Below are positions 31,050 to 44,436 of a stretch of DNA of 64,000 nucleotides, piece after piece (the first letter of the stretch is position 1; every line of letters starts with the position of its first letter). Source of the DNA: Chytriomyces cf. hyalinus JEL632 (lineage: Eukaryota > Chytridiomycota > Chytridiomycetes > Chytridiales > Chytriomycetaceae); contig JAIWWG010000082.1 in assembly GCA_025435555.1 (NCBI GenBank), forward strand, positions 1 through 64,000. The letters are read 5' to 3'. A program made the translations under genes and the position numbers. Below the pieces are notes generated by a model. The model was given only the letters and a program-made list of their open reading frames with translations. It did not search any database and was not told the origin of the DNA.

Positions 31050-32632
31050 ATGGCAGAAACAACTTCTGTTGCGCATTCGATTCTTGCGCCCGTTGCGGCC
31101 CTCGCCGAGTCAGTCAGCGACTTCAAGAAACGGCAGAAACTCGCTTGCACGGGTCCCTTCGAGAACCTGCACAGGGAGACCAAGGGTGGGTGAAAACAAC
31201 CCTAACGCATAGACTTCAGGAAAGGCCGGGATACGTATACTCGCTCTTCGAATGTCGCGGAAGGGCGTCTGACGCTGCACTGGACTCCCATCTCAGGATC
31301 GAATGGATGGAATGACGCAGTAGCGAATCTATGCAGCAAACAAATGCCCACCAAATTCCACGCAAAAGCGCACCTGTATCTGACGTGAATCTGTGTTTGT
31401 GTTCTCGCAGGAGTCTTTCCCACGCTGCATTTGATCCAGGGTGCTAAATTCGATGTCACGTCTATGATGTCGCAAAACTTCCAAGTCTCGCACTCATTCT
31501 CATGGGGTGCTTCCCAGCAGCCACCCAGCTACCACTTCTCTGCCGGATACCAAGCGAAGAAGGTGAGTCTGGAGAGCCAGCGTCTTGTTTCGATTTTTAG
31601 GAACGCGATTTCTCATGTTTTATTGTCACCTTTATTTTTGCTCCTTCTGTCCAGTATTTGCTGCACGGTCAGGTGGATGATCAGGGTAATCTGTCTGCGC
31701 GTGGAAACTACTTTTGGGCATACGCACCTTCAACTCCAGCACTGCCACACTTGGAGCCACATGCACACACTGAACATCAGTATGACCCCAACTTGCCTCC
31801 TCACCCAACTGATGCGCCAGTCGACCCTGCTGCTTCTGCCGCTGCTGCTCCAGCTGCGCAGACGCCACCAACACCACCTCCTTTCACGAAGCCCAGCTTG
31901 ACCAGCAAATTCCAAGCGCAGCTTACCAACACCCCCGGGCAATCCATGGTTCAATACGAACACGACTGGGTGGGTGAAACATGTGCCATTAACTTGAAGG
32001 CAATCAACCCCAACCCCCTGGATGCTCCAGCCGCCCGTACCGTCGGAGGACCGTCAACATCAACCACTGGAATCTTTTCCGTTTCTGGTCTGCAATCCAT
32101 CACTTCATCTGTCTCTGTGGGAGCCGAATGGGTCTACACCCGTCTTCGCCCTGGAGCCGGCGAAAGCAACACTACTGTCGCTGTCAAGTGGGCGCCATCC
32201 AGCCCTGGACCAGTCCCAGCCCCACCATCTCTCCCAGCCGGGTTCCCATCTCCATACATGCCCACGAACCCAGCAGACCCACACCAAGTGTTTGCTGCCA
32301 GCTATGCGCTATCGCAAGGAGTTGCGCAGGCAAGCTACTGGCGGCGCCTGAACCAACGTCTTGAAGTTGCTGCTGATGTGCAGATGCTGATAACCCCCAA
32401 CTCTGTTGCTGGCGGACCTGGGCGACGTGAAGGAATCGCAAGTGTTGGATTCAAGCTTGACACTGTGTATGCAACGATGCGTGGAATGCTTGACACTATG
32501 GGACGGGTCAGCGCTGTGTTGGAGGAGAGGATGGCACCGGGACTTAGCTTCCAGGTGTGTGGAGAGATTGACTACTCCAAGGGTGGAGGTGGTGTTGGAA
32601 AAGTTGGTCTGGGTTTCACCCTGGAAGCTTGA
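31050..32632 (+). CDS. TOM40: Mitochondrial import receptor subunit TOM40 (Porin_3 beta-barrel)
   Basis: Three exons, 31050-31185, 31411-31562 and 31655-32632 (introns 225 and 92 bp), encode 421 residues. The N-terminus after splicing reads GPFENLHRETKGVFPTLHLI then GAKFDVTSMMSQNFQVSHSF, the TOM40 signature. The rest alternates amphipathic beta-strands and ends GKVGLGFTLEA. The barrel is the general entry channel of the outer mitochondrial membrane. A Pro/Ala-rich insert (about residues 132-165, PTDAPVDPAASAAAAPAAQT) is an unusual addition between strands. There is only 168 bp to the upstream gene. Confidence 0.92.
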
Positions 32633-33259
32633 GAAGGATGATTGGTGTTGGTGGGTGTGTGACTTTTTATACAAAGGCGGAGACTCAAGAGAAAGGGAGT
32701 TGCGGTGGCGAGTATGGGAATGAAGTTGTTTTTCTTTTTTTTAACATTTTGAAATGCTGCGGTTTCTTCCATGTTTTTTGTTTGTTTGTTTTTGATTGTT
32801 TATCTTCTGGCCTGTTCGTAATGGGTCTGGGGTCGATGTTGTGTGTGTTTGTTTTTTTCACCGGAAATAAGCAAGTTTCCATTACGAGAGCGAGTGTGAG
32901 GCGAATGCATTCAGGTAGTGCAACTTGTTAAATCTCGCAGGCAGCTTGAGAAGACAAGCAGTGCTGCGTGCCCAGCAAGCAACCTGTGATGTATCACGAG
33001 GTATGGCACCTCAACGGAGACTGGGGTATGGGCTCAATAAGTCAGAGTGCGGACATAAGTTGGCTGTGGTTCTCTGGTTTTAAATGTGAAAAACAATGCC
33101 GTCGCGTAATGACTTTGAGCAATGAGGAAAGGAGAGTCATTATTCCAAAAATGGATTTGAATGCAATTTTTATGCGATGGCAGGTAGGTAAATTGTTAAT
33201 TTAGGGATGCCCCAATTTGGCACTCTTTCAAAAAACATCGACAACTCGGACAGAGCAGC
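32633..33259. other. Intergenic (3' UTR of TOM40 and promoter of chitin synthase)
   Basis: T-rich 3' flank (repeated TTTGTTTGTTT at about 32779). No gene is supported. Confidence 0.4.
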
Positions 33260-36200
33260 ATGGACCACCAGGTACGCCGGCGCAACTCCAACGGCAACAG
33301 CAACAGCAGCCCCACAAGCAACAGCAACAGCAATTCCACCACCACCAACAACAACAGCAATAGCATGAGCAACAGCAACAGTAACAGCAATAGCAACTAC
33401 GACCAGCGATCACGGCCGTCACCACAGAACGTTGCTCCACGCAGCGGCTCGTACCGCAACACTAGCCCAACCCGTGAGAACTCGCATTCACAGCAGCAAC
33501 AGCAGCAACGACCACGAGGTCCGCCGTCACAGCCTGCCCCAGCCCCGCTCTTCGCACAACCCCCGCCGCCGCAATCGTCCGCAGGATACTCGCAGCAGAC
33601 GTATGGCATGGGCCCAGGACCTCAGTACCCAGCGCCGCCGCCGTCGCAAATGTCGCAGGGTCCATACGTGAGTGTCTCCCCCCCTCATTGCCCAATCACA
33701 ACAAGCATTACACCTCCCCATCTTTGTTTCACATCAATTTTTTTTTATTACCTTGCTTCTCGTTGCAATTATGACAACTCATTGAGTTATTCTGACGTTT
33801 GAAAGACTGATCGTGATGGTCTGCTTTCCTATCAGCAACCAATGGGACAGTCGCCGATTGGGCAGTTCCCAGGCCCACCACCACCGCCGCAACAGTTTGC
33901 ATACCCACCAGGCGGCGGCGGATACGTTCCCGCACAGCCTTTGTACGGCCCCGTCATGGTTCCCGTAAACATGCCCCCGCCGAATATGTTTGCCGACCCC
34001 AGGCTCGGCGCCTCCATCAACAACATCCAGATTGACCAGCGTGTTTTGAACGTGGCCACCAAAAAAGTTGTCAAGAAGGTTGAGCTGACCAAGGAAGGAA
34101 ACCTGGTGCTCGAAATCCCCGTTCCCGACAGAGTGCTGCAGCTGGGAGAGTTCAAAACTGGGGAGGAATTTACCCAAATGAGATACACTGCCGCCACCTG
34201 CGATCCAGATGACTTTCATCGCGGCGGTTACGTTCTGAGGCAGCAAGAGTTGAAGCGTCAGACTGAGGTCTTTATCGTTGTTACAATGTAAGTTGGCGCT
34301 GTTTATCTGGGCTTAAGTTGTGCTCACAACTTCGCGAACCAGGTACAATGAAGGAGACGAACTGTTCTGTAAGACCATGATGGCTCTCATGCGCAACATT
34401 GCGTACCTGTGCAAGCGATCGCGCTCAGCGACTTGGGGAGACCAAGGCTGGCAGAAGGTGGTTATCTGCATTGTGTCTGATGGCCGCACCAAGATTCATC
34501 CACGTACGTTGAACGTGCTTGGTTTGATGGGAGTGTACCAGGATGGGATCATGAAGAACAAGGTCAGCGACAAGGACGTCTCTGCCCACATTTTCGAGTA
34601 CACGACGCAGCTCGGAATCGACCAGGACATGAACATTAGCGGCGCCCAGCAAGGGTTGGTTTCTTTTTAATCTTTTTTAATGAGTCATTTTGAACGGTCG
34701 AGTTTTGAACTCTAAACACACAAATTGGCAATCTCCAGAATTGTGCCGTGCCAGATTCTCTTCTGTCTGAAGGAAAAGAACGCCAAAAAGATCAACTCGC
34801 ATCGCTGGTTCTTTAACGCGTTCGGTGCCCTTCTGCGTCCCAACGTGTGCGTGCTGATTGACGTCGGTACCAAACCATCCGAAAGCTCAATCTACCACCT
34901 GTGGAAGGCTTTTGACAAAAACCCCAACATTGGAGGTGCATGCGGTGAAATCTACGCCGAGCTCGGCTACGGCTGGAAAAACTTGTTGAACCCGATCGTT
35001 GCGTCGCAAAACTTTGAGTACAAAATGTCAAACATTCTTGATAAACCACTGGAGTCTGCGTTTGGTTTCATTTCCGTGCTGCCTGGCGCCTTCTCAGCCT
35101 ACCGATACGCAGCCCTGCAGGGTGTCCCTTTGCAGCAGTACTTTAAAGGAGAGACCATGCATGGTGGTAGCAACATCTTCCAGGCCAACATGTACTTGGT
35201 AAGTCACCTACCGATACATTTTAGCAAGTTAAATCAGTTGCATTTGTTTTTTAACGTTGACCCATTTCTAGGCTGAGGATCGTATCCTGTGTTTCGAGCT
35301 TGTCACGAAGTCAAAATCTAGTTGGCTGCTACGTTATGTACGGGCTGCCAAAGCCGAGACGGATGTACCAGACAGCATCGCCGAATTTATTTCTCAGCGT
35401 CGTCGTTGGCTGAACGGATCCTTCTTTGCGACCCTGCATGCTCTCATCAACTGGTCCTTGATTTACCGAAGTGACCACAGCGTGTTTAGAAAGTTTGCGT
35501 TCACGATCGAATTCATCTACAACTTTATCAGTTTGGCGTTCAACTGGACTGGCTTGGTAAGTGTTTTTGAAACGATGGTTTCAACGAGCTAACTTGATTA
35601 CGATTTTCACCAGGCCAACTTTTTCCTAGCATTCTATTTCCTCATGGATCCATCCAACCCAGTGGTCCTGCAGCAGTATGACCCAGTCACTGGCGGTGTC
35701 ACATCCGATCGAGTAATTTACGCATTGGGCCCAATGGGAAAAGATGCCAACGGCAAAGAATGTACTCCGGCCATGCAGCAACTCGCAAACAACTCCTGCA
35801 CATTTAGTTTAAACCAATTGTTTACCACGCTCCTGACAAGTGTAAGTTTAAAATCTGCGCCATGGCTGTATTTTTGGTTTTTGGGTCTGACTTGATTTTC
35901 TGTTTCCCAGGGATACATTGCATCTATTGTTCTTATTTTCGTTCTGTCCTTGGGTAACAGACCTCAGGGATCAAAGGTACTTTTGCTGCCGTTGGAGTAA
36001 AAAAGGCACATACTAATCCATTGCTGATCTCAGTGGACCTACTTTGTGATTATGATCCTTTTCGCAATTATTATGGCCGTGCTACTCTACCTGGGTATCT
36101 TTGCCGTGTATGCCGTCGTTCTGTATAGTAAGGCAAAACTTTCTGCCAGTGGGCAGACGGGTACATGGGACTCTGTCAAGTTCCTGTTTGGAATTGGCTT

Positions 36201-36912
36201 GTTTAGAGACATTGTTGCTTCCCTCGCATCCACCTATGGAATGTACTTTATCGCAAGTTTCTTGTACTTGGAGCCGTGGCACATGTTTACTTCACTGATT
36301 CAGTACTTGCTGCTGTTGCCCTCCTATGTGAACATTTTGAACGTATACGCTTGTGAGTGATCTATTTTGCTTGGGGTAAGATTTCTTGAAATGCTTACTG
36401 ACCTCACCCTTTTCTCTTCTGGAACATCAGTCTGTAATCTTCACGACGTGACTTGGGGAACCAAAGGAGACAACACTGCTAGTGCAGAGCTGGGTGTGGC
36501 CAAAATGAGCAAAGACGGTACTAAGGACGTTGCTGAAGTTGAAGTCCCCAGTGACCGAAAAGACATCAACACCGGATATGATAAACACATTGCTTCATTG
36601 AAGCAGCCAAGAGAAAACGAAAAGAAGAAGCGTGACGCAAAAACGAAACAAGAGGACTACTTTAAAAACTTCCGTACTAGTGTTGTTATTTGGTGGCTGT
36701 TTTCCAACGGTCTGCTTGTTGCCGCGCTGAGTACGTCATGGATCAAAAATTACCTGTACGCTGCCATGAATCTGCACGGAGATGTGGGAATGACAGCCGA
36801 CAGCAGTATCAACCCTTACCTCAAATTCATCTTCTATGCCAACGTGGGACTTTCGGGAGTGCGGTTTTTGGGTAGTTTGGTGTACCTTCTCACCCAAGGA
36901 ATCTTTGGTTAA
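33260..36912 (+). CDS. Chitin synthase (GT2, class I-III type)
   Basis: Nine exons, 33260-33667, 33836-34287, 34343-34654, 34739-35198, 35272-35556, 35614-35841, 35911-35976, 36034-36352 and 36431-36912, encode 1,003 residues with consistent phases. A disordered N-terminus opens with Asn/Ser runs coded by AAC/AGC repeats, then Gln and Pro/Tyr-rich sequence. The catalytic domain has [71 protein letters not shown], the acid motif [12 protein letters not shown] and the product-site QRRRWLNGS. These polymerise GlcNAc from UDP-GlcNAc into chitin at the plasma membrane. The C-terminal half carries several membrane helices with [21 protein letters not shown], a hallmark of division 1 enzymes. There is no myosin motor. 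Confidence 0.95.
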
Positions 36913-37370
36913 AAGCAATGGAGTAGCTCGTTTCATCCTGCAGCATAGCTGAGCATAGCTGGGGTGGATGGATGAGAAAAAGTGGTGGTTCAGATGTTGC
37001 TGGTCAATTTCTTCATTTCTTTTTTTGTTCGTTTTTTGTTCGTTTTTCTTACCTGACTTTACTTCATTATTTTTCTTTCTTTTCATTTCGCTTTTCCTCA
37101 TCTATAGTCTTGTGAACTTTTCTGTCAGTAAAAACAGTGTTTACATGTGATGTGAGATCTGCGTTGACAGGGCGCTGTGAGTGAAGTGAGTAGTAGCACC
37201 CATTGGGCTGATTGGCTGGATCCAGTCCATGCATGCATGCAGGTAGGCTGCTGAGCTCTGTTACTTCCACGTGTGAAGCCAGCATCATAGTTTATGAGCT
37301 TGTTCATAATCAACGTTTCTTTGCTGCCAATAAAATCGATTATTTTATCGCACTTGAACCCCAACAAAAA
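36913..37370. other. Intergenic (chitin synthase 3' UTR / SUZ gene promoter)
   Basis: T-rich tract at 37010-37090 and an AATAAA-containing CCAATAAAATCG at about 37328 close to the next start. No gene is supported. Confidence 0.4.
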
Positions 37371-39033
37371 ATGTCCTTGAACGACAAGGACGATGATGTA
37401 AGTTTGTTGAACATTAGCGACACGCGAGAGAGAGGGGCGGCGGCACCCCAGCGGGCATCAACAGAAGCGATTTTCTAATGCTCTCGAACGCTCAACAGTG
37501 GGAAACGGCGGTGTCCGAGCCGCTCAAGGCGCCTGTGTTGGTGGGCAGCAGCGGCAGCGGCGAGAGCACAGCAGCACTTGGTGCGAATTCAGCCGTGACC
37601 AGCAGCGGAAGCAGGTAATGTGAAAATTGACTGTTTGGCAGCGAGAGGGGGGCTCGTTTTATATTTGTATTTAACTGTTTTCATGCAGCAGCCAGTTTAC
37701 TGGGTTCGACGTGGCTGGATCGACACACACATTCACGGCGCCAGTCAAGATCATGCGTAGAGACAAGCTGAAGAACGATAAAAGCCCCGTCACGAGCGCC
37801 GCAGTAAAGTCGCCCAATTCGCTGTCGGGGAATGACATTGAGCCGGCCAAGGCAGCAAACACAGCCACTCCTACCTCAATTCATAAAGCGGCAGATGTGC
37901 TGGACCAGGAAAAACAACTAGCAGCGAAGGAAGCCGAATACATGGCTGTGAGGAGACGCATTTTCGGGAACGATGACCCTGAGGATGCCGGCACAGCGGC
38001 AGATCCAACGGCCGATATCACAAAAGGAATGTCCAATACACGGCTTTCTGAAATTGCCATTATGGAAGATCCTGTGCTGAGCCGTATGAGTGACCCTGAA
38101 TACTCGCGTCGTCCAGTCACACCGCCTGAATATCGACGAAATAACTCAAATAACGGGTATATGCCCGTGAGTCCTGGATTCTCTGGTGTTGGGGTTGCGC
38201 CGGGATATGGTGCTGTTGGTATGGGCGGTGTTCAGCGGATGCCCTCTGGCCCATCTGCTGCCGCAAATTCTCTCTGGAACGGTGGCGTTTCTGGCGTTGC
38301 ACAGCCAGCACAAATTATTCCACCTCCTCAGGCTTCCGGCCCGTTTGCGCAAAATCCATACCAATATCAACAAATGGCCCAGTATGCCTTGCAACAACAG
38401 CAGCTTTATTACCAACAACAAATGCTCCAGCAACAGTACCAACAACAACAAGGTGGATACTACCCCAATCGAACGTATCGACAAAATTCTACCCCAATGT
38501 ATGGCACCCCGGTCACGAACGGTGGGGCACCCGTCGTAAATACCAACGTGAATCGGAATATTCCTCAGAGCCAATATTCGCCGCAAAGTGTTCCGGGATA
38601 TTCTCCATCCGCAGCGGCGTATCCACAGCAACATGAGCAGCGTCATAATTCCTCTCCAATACCGTACGATTCCAAACAACAACAGCAAATGCAGCAGCAG
38701 CAGCAGCAACAGCAAGGATCTAAGCGATATGTCGTGCAATCGCAGCGTGTTGGAAATGCTGGGGGTGTCGGAACTGGGAACGGCGTTTCGCAACCACAGG
38801 CGAGCTTTGGCGGCCCTGCCACTGTCCCTTACGCAGGGGGGCACGCAAATCCTATAGTGGCTCCTGTCGACTTGTCCCCTAATCATTTTCCTCCCTTGGG
38901 TGCAACTGCCGCTGCGGTGAAGCAAGTGAAGCCGCCAAAGACTTGGGGACCATCCGCCACCACGGTCGCAGAACCTAGTCCTAACTCAACTGAAAAGCCT
39001 GAATTTAGAGGCCCAGCATCGTCATCGAAATAA
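37371..39033 (+). CDS. SUZ-domain RNA-binding-type protein, Gln-rich
   Basis: Three exons, 37371-37397 (nine codons), 37499-37614 and 37689-39033, give 495 residues. After splicing the SUZ motif is readable in two parts: TFTAPVKIMRRDKLKNDK and KQLAAKEAEYMAVRRRIFG, the KLAAREAEYxxARxRIFG-like core that binds RNA in relatives. Downstream is long disorder rich in Gln, Tyr, Pro and Gly (QQQQLYYQQQMLQQQYQQQQ type runs coded by CAA/CAG). The C-terminus holds LSPNHFPPLG. The protein is likely a cytoplasmic mRNA regulator. Human SZRD1 and R3H-SUZ proteins share the domain, but no R3H domain is visible. Function is inferred from the domain only. Confidence 0.75.
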
Positions 39034-39236
39034 GTTTTTGTGTTTTTGAGGGTGTGGTGTTTGGTTTTGTTTTTTTTTTCTCCATTTTTTTTTTGTTTTT
39101 CTCTGCTAGTTTTTGTGGATGGGGAGTTTGAATGGACTCTGATGAACTGCGTTGCGTAATTTTGCCAAATATGAGAACTGTGAACTTCGAAAAATAATCT
39201 TTGTTTGTTGGAAACTGTCAAAAACGGACGCGAAAA

Positions 39237-42200
39237 TCACGAGGTAAATGCCTCCAGCACTTCATGCGTCAAGCTTTCTCCCCTTCTCCACATTGCCGAC
39301 AGCGACACATCAGCCATACCCTCCACGTAAACCCGGTCGACACTTTCTTCAACCCCTGGGTCAACGGTGGCTATGGACCGTGCAGTGTCGCCACGATCTA
39401 TCGACGAACGCTCCTTCATTTCTCCGCGAGGAAAAAGAAGACCCAGCGGCGCCGAATCATCCAAGGAAACGTCGATGAACTCTTGACTTGGTTTAGCGCG
39501 AGCCCCTGTATCCTCTCTTTTTAGTCTTGCCCCAGACCTGGACTTATTCAAAGTCCGCATGACACCGCCGCTCTCGAAGCCACCAGACGGTCTCGCTTTA
39601 CACGGAAGCATTGGCAAGTCCTTGATGCCAGGCAACCGCGCTTCCAGATCGTTTCTGGAGACTTCAAGCGTGGGTGAAGCGTGCTCACCCCATTCTTGTG
39701 GATGCTTTTTGAAAGGTTTTGGGGATTCTGGGGTGTCTTGTACGGCAGTTTCGAGAGATGTGGTGCTATTTCGACGGGGACCCGTGTGAACGATTGCATT
39801 GCCGAAGCGTTCGATTTTGCGCTGCGTGATGGCGGTTGTGGTTGAGGAATCGTGGGTGAGTGGTTGCCTCGGGTATTGCGCAACGATCGTAATGGTTTGC
39901 ATCAGAATATCGGCAATCACCAGTCTCAGGTTTCTGAAAAATAGCACAAAACTTGTTGAGAAAGTGCATAAGGGGATGCACTCAGTTTGGCACTCAACTC
40001 TTCGCAGGAGGCAAGGAATGGAATCAGGATTTCCAAAACTTTGGGCATCCAGTGTTCTTCGCCGGTTCGGTCTGTGCCTACAAGCATTTCAGAGATAAAT
40101 GCTTCTTTGCGGTCGTCTGGCAAGATGCTCAGAATGGTTTTGAAAACATGCAGCAGCCCTTCAAGGACAAGCTTGATACCCTGTCAACAACCAATCGATA
40201 AGAACTATTGAGGATGTGTAGATTCAACATTCTCCCCAAATAAATTACTGACAGGAACTCTCTGCTCAACTCTGCACAAGTCTTTCCACATGTTTGTGAA
40301 CCGGAGCAACAGCAAATCCTTGGTATCAACAGCCAAATCCCCATCATGCACGCTATTCAAAACGCGTGGCGTGACAAAACTCTCAATCAAGACTCTTGCA
40401 GGGATGGGAGTGAATGGGTTCCGAGAGCCATTCGATTTGGGTGTGGGGTTGAATTTTGCATGCCCAGCCGTTGACAAGGTTCTCTGCAGTTGCCGTTGCT
40501 GTTTTGTTGAGGTTACGGAAGGGTTTGATATTGCGGCTTTTTGTGCTTCGTATTGGTAAATGTGGGGGATGGCAAGGGTGATGGCGCAGAGCGTTTGGGC
40601 GTAGATTTCTTCGTTTGATTCATTTAATCCGATGAGAATCTGCGAGGAAATGTACAACGAACGATGAGGGATATTGACGCGCCAAGTTCCTTTATAACAA
40701 ACCTCTGGTAAAATGCAGGCCAGAAAGTGTTGCGGGTCAGACTGAAACAGCTCTTCAAAGTAGCACGGGAACAAGCGCAGCATCACGCGGCGAACATCAA
40801 ACTCACGGCGCTTGATGCTCTGTTTTTGGAGATTGAGTCACCTGTGCGTTATGAAACAAGTCACATTTTTAGCGGTGGAAGGACTATTACCTTGGACACA
40901 AACGGGAGCACAAAATGGACAAAAATGCTGGGCGGCAGAATGCCAGGCGAGCTTGCATTTCTAAACGCGGTCTTTTGTGAAAACAAGTCTCGAAGAACAA
41001 CTTCAATCCCAGGCTCGCTAAACAGCTCCGTGTTTAGAATCTGCGGCAACAAGTACGCGGTTACAGTTGAATGCGGCAGTGTGTTGACCAGCGCTAATAT
41101 TTTCCTGCATCCCAAACATCAGTATTCAATTCTGCAAGGTGCCGATGAACTCAAACTCAACTTGAACCCTGCTACTTTTTCTTCAGCGCCAAATGCCCGA
41201 ACATTCCTCAAAAAGTCATAGGCAATGTATATAAATTGATTCTTGGCAAACACAGGGTCCATCAAGACAGTGTCAATGCTGATTCTCTTCCCAGGATTCA
41301 TGCTCAGCATCATATCCGCCAGCCGCTGCAACTCCCGCCAATCAAACACGGCGTTTGCACCGACGTCGTTTTGTTCCACCCACCGCTCCAGCAGCACGCT
41401 CAGCAAGATTCCCATTGCAAAGTAATCGCGGGCTTCGGGACAAGTTCCCGAGAGAACGTGTGGATCCGTGTCTTCTGGAGGGATCATGTCGCGTGGGACG
41501 CATGCGGCCAGGCTACGCGTGAACAGCCGTGTCATGTCCTGGAACGGGTTTGCGAATTCAAGACCGCCAACGAGGAATTGGCGTTCACGAAGACTGATGT
41601 ACAGGCTTGACAGTTGTAGGTTGTTGTGGCAGAGGCTGTTGGCGTGGAGAAATGACACGGTTTTCTGGGGAAATGTGATGTGATGAGTTGGATACGTGAG
41701 ACGATGGATGGGGTACTCATTGCAATAACATGGCATTTACCAGCACGGAATGGACACCAAGCGCCACTTCTTCTGGCGGGAGCTCGTTGAGAATTCTTGA
41801 CAGCGGGATTACCGGTTCGGTAATCACATACAGATACGAGTTTGTCATGATTGCTTCCTTAAACTTTAAAATGCCAGGGTGCCTCAGAGTTTTCAGGCGC
41901 TATTTATCATAATAGGAGGAAATGAGATGTTATTGAGTTTAAATCTTCCAAAACTTCACAGGAACCTGTAGCGCGTTGGAAATGATCCACTTTTCGGGAA
42001 GAGTCGGTTTGATCGGAACAGTGGCATCGTACCCAATGCTAGCACGCTTTGAAGCCACGTCGTTCTCTCTGAACGCGTAGGTGAAGATACTGACCATGGA
42101 GTTGGTGGACTTTTCAACGGCATTAAAGTGCGTAAACAGGATCGAATCTGGCGGGCTGTAGTTCTAAAGAAGTGAAAAAGGAAAGATGCCGCGTCAGTGT

Positions 42201-42298
42201 GATTCAAAAGACAGGAATTGAGTTTGCCTTGAGACCTGGAACGAGTGATAGTCGTCCTTGTGGAAGAAATGACGCATTTTGGAGTCTTTGGCACCCAT
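39237..42298 (-). CDS. SCY1-like pseudokinase with HEAT repeats (SCYL3/PACE1-like)
   Basis: Minus-strand exons are 42236-42298, ~41966-42163, 41741-41899, 41162-41664, 40891-41104, 40703-40819, 40253-40639, a further exon from 40180 down to about 39970, and a last one from about 39950 to 39237. The start is MGAKDSK, suggesting N-myristoylation. The pseudokinase has RLKTLRHPGILKFKEA, YLYVITEPVIPL, HANSLCHNNLQLSSLYIS and DYFAMGILL, without an HRD or DFG catalytic set. HEAT-like helices follow (LVNTLPHSTVTAYLLPQILN, REFDVRRVMLRLFPCYFEEL, ILIGLNESNEEIYAQT). The tail is disordered. Relatives act in Golgi traffic and adhesion. Intron 40640-40702 is 63 bp and stop-free in frame. The last splice junction (about 39947-39980) did not close in phase by eye, so the tail is uncertain. 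Confidence 0.78.
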
Positions 42299-42437
42299 TC
42301 AGCTGGACGATAATTGCTGGGATAATGGCTATTATTGCAGGGCCTTTGTGTGCGTTAACAATGTTTCACTTCAAGAACTTTCAAAATCCGTTAAAATTTA
42401 AGATAAAACGTGAGAACATAAATAAACTCGAAAGGAA

Positions 42438-44436
42438 ATGATGTCCAACAGAGAGGAAGATGACGTGGAGCTGGACGATGAAGAAGACGAGCTGGCGCAA
42501 GACGGCAGCAATGCAGTAGCTGGCACTAGTGCGAATGCTGCAAAGAAGAAGAAGAAGAAGAAGGGAAAGAAGAAGGCTGCCGACGTCAAAACAGACGCTG
42601 CCCCAGTCGGGAAATCTTCTTCGGCGCTGGCCTCGGTGCAATCTCAGAGCCAGACGCCTGTCAGCGCGAATCGCCTACTTAGCCTGTTTGACTCGGTATC
42701 CTCGTCTGAATACATGCCAGGGGTGGTCGTATCAATTAACTCGATTCACTCATCAGCTGGCGAAACAAGGCCTGTTTGAACCAGAGAAGGAGGACAAAAC
42801 CGTGTTGAAACCCACGCAGGAGTACAAATTCTGGAAGACCCAGCCCGTCGTAAAGACTGAAGAAGTCGTTGACGGTTTGTTTTTTGTTGTTTCCCTTTCA
42901 GCTCAGCGCTCTCAATCACGAATATGCGCGAATTCAGTTGATGGGCCTATTGAGGAAGATGTGCCTGTGTCGGAGGTGCAACAAGCCCCATACAAATTGA
43001 ACGATCTGTTTGAATGGACGTCGGTTGATGTCAATGATGAAGCGCAGGTACACTAGATTTACTTCATCATACAAACTCTTGTTATTGAATCGTATCAGTT
43101 GAAGGAAACGTATCAGCTTTTGACTGAAAACTATGTGGAAGACAAGGACGCTGCTTTCCGCTTCGACTACTCCAGAGAGTTTCTCAAATGGTACCCACAT
43201 CGTGCGATAGATAGTTGGCATGCCAGAAAGCTAATTGTTTGTTTTTCCTGCTGACGCTAGGGCAATTCAACCACCGGGATGGAAAAAGCAGTGGCATCTT
43301 GGAGTTCGCGCAAAAGAGAGTAAAAAACTTGTGGCTTTTATTGCTGGAACTCCAAGTGATTTGAAGATCCATGACTCGTGAGTTGGCTCATTTGCGTCCC
43401 GTAAGCACATAACTTAATCGCTTTTCAAACGTTTCTTTGAAAGGGACCGCCATATCGTTGACATCAACTTTTTGTGCATCCACAAAAAGCTGAGAAGCAA
43501 GCGTCTCGCACCCGTTCTGATCAAAGAAATAACTCGTCTTGTTAACTTGGAAGGAATCTTTCAAGCTGCATACACTGCAGGAACGGCACTCCCTAAGCCA
43601 TTTTCTGTCTGCCGATACTGGCATCGTAGTCTGAACTTTAAAAAGTTGCACGAAATTGGGTTCAGCTACTTGCCGCGAGACCAAACAATGGCCGGGATGA
43701 TTAAGCGATTAAAACTGCCTGCCGTTGAGTTCTTTGTATTCTCTCTTTAAATCTGTCTATTGGCACTGACATGCTATATGTTCGCAGGAGGCACAAGTTC
43801 CAGGGACGCGAGCCATGGAGGAAAAAGACGTCCCGCAAGTAAAGGCTCTCTTGGCCGAATTTCTGTCGATTCGGTGCGATGTGTACCCCAACTTCAGTAG
43901 TGACGAAGTCAAGCACTGGTTTATGCCTGTTCCAGAAGTGGTGTACAGTTATGTTGTCGAGGTAACGCTGTTTTCAATTGCCTCGCACGAAACTGTAAAC
44001 TCAATCCTTTTCCTACCCGGCAAATCAAGGATCCTGAAACTGGTCGCTTGACAGACTTTTATTCCTTCTACAACCTGCCGTCCTCAATTCTGCGCAATGA
44101 GAAACACAATCACCTGAAGGCGGCATACCTGTTTTACTACGCGCCAAAGGGAATGGCCAAAGATCTGAACCGCACAACTGCCATCATCCGCGATGCCATG
44201 ATCCAAGCTGTTAAGGTGAGCCACGTTAAAAGTGTTGGGCATGTTGCGTTCAAAAATTCATCATATGCGTTTCATAGAACAACTTTGATGTTTTCAACTG
44301 TTTGGATTTGATGGGCAATGACAGGTTTTTGGAAGCCTTGCACTTTGGGAAAGGGGATGGTCAATTGAACTATTATCTGTTCAACTACCGATGCCGAGCT
44401 GTGCGCAACGAGCGGCTGGGGTTGGTTTTGCAGTGA
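42438..44436 (+). CDS. NMT1: Glycylpeptide N-tetradecanoyltransferase (N-myristoyltransferase)
   Basis: Nine exons, 42438-42695, 42757-42874, 42938-43047, 43099-43190, 43261-43377, 43444-43723, 43788-43961, 44030-44215 and 44278-44436, encode 497 residues. An acidic/poly-Lys N-terminus (ribosome-binding type) is followed by [29 protein letters not shown], the CoA-binding [41 protein letters not shown], and the C-terminal [20 protein letters not shown] with [10 protein letters not shown]. Ending ERLGLVLQ places the chain terminus where the family uses its carboxylate as catalytic base. The enzyme adds myristate to N-terminal Gly. Its start is 139 bp from that of the divergent SCYL gene, itself a candidate MG-starting substrate. 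Intron 42875-42937 is 63 bp and stop-free in frame. Confidence 0.95.

Noticed and set aside
33280-33410. Regular CAA/AGC triplet array, checked as a possible CRISPR-like or satellite array
   Set aside because: It is an in-frame Asn/Ser-coding microsatellite at the chitin synthase N-terminus, with no spacer structure.
36367-36430. Coding start [13 protein letters not shown] at 36367
   Set aside because: It is intronic. The acceptor ATCAG at 36430 restores [17 protein letters not shown].
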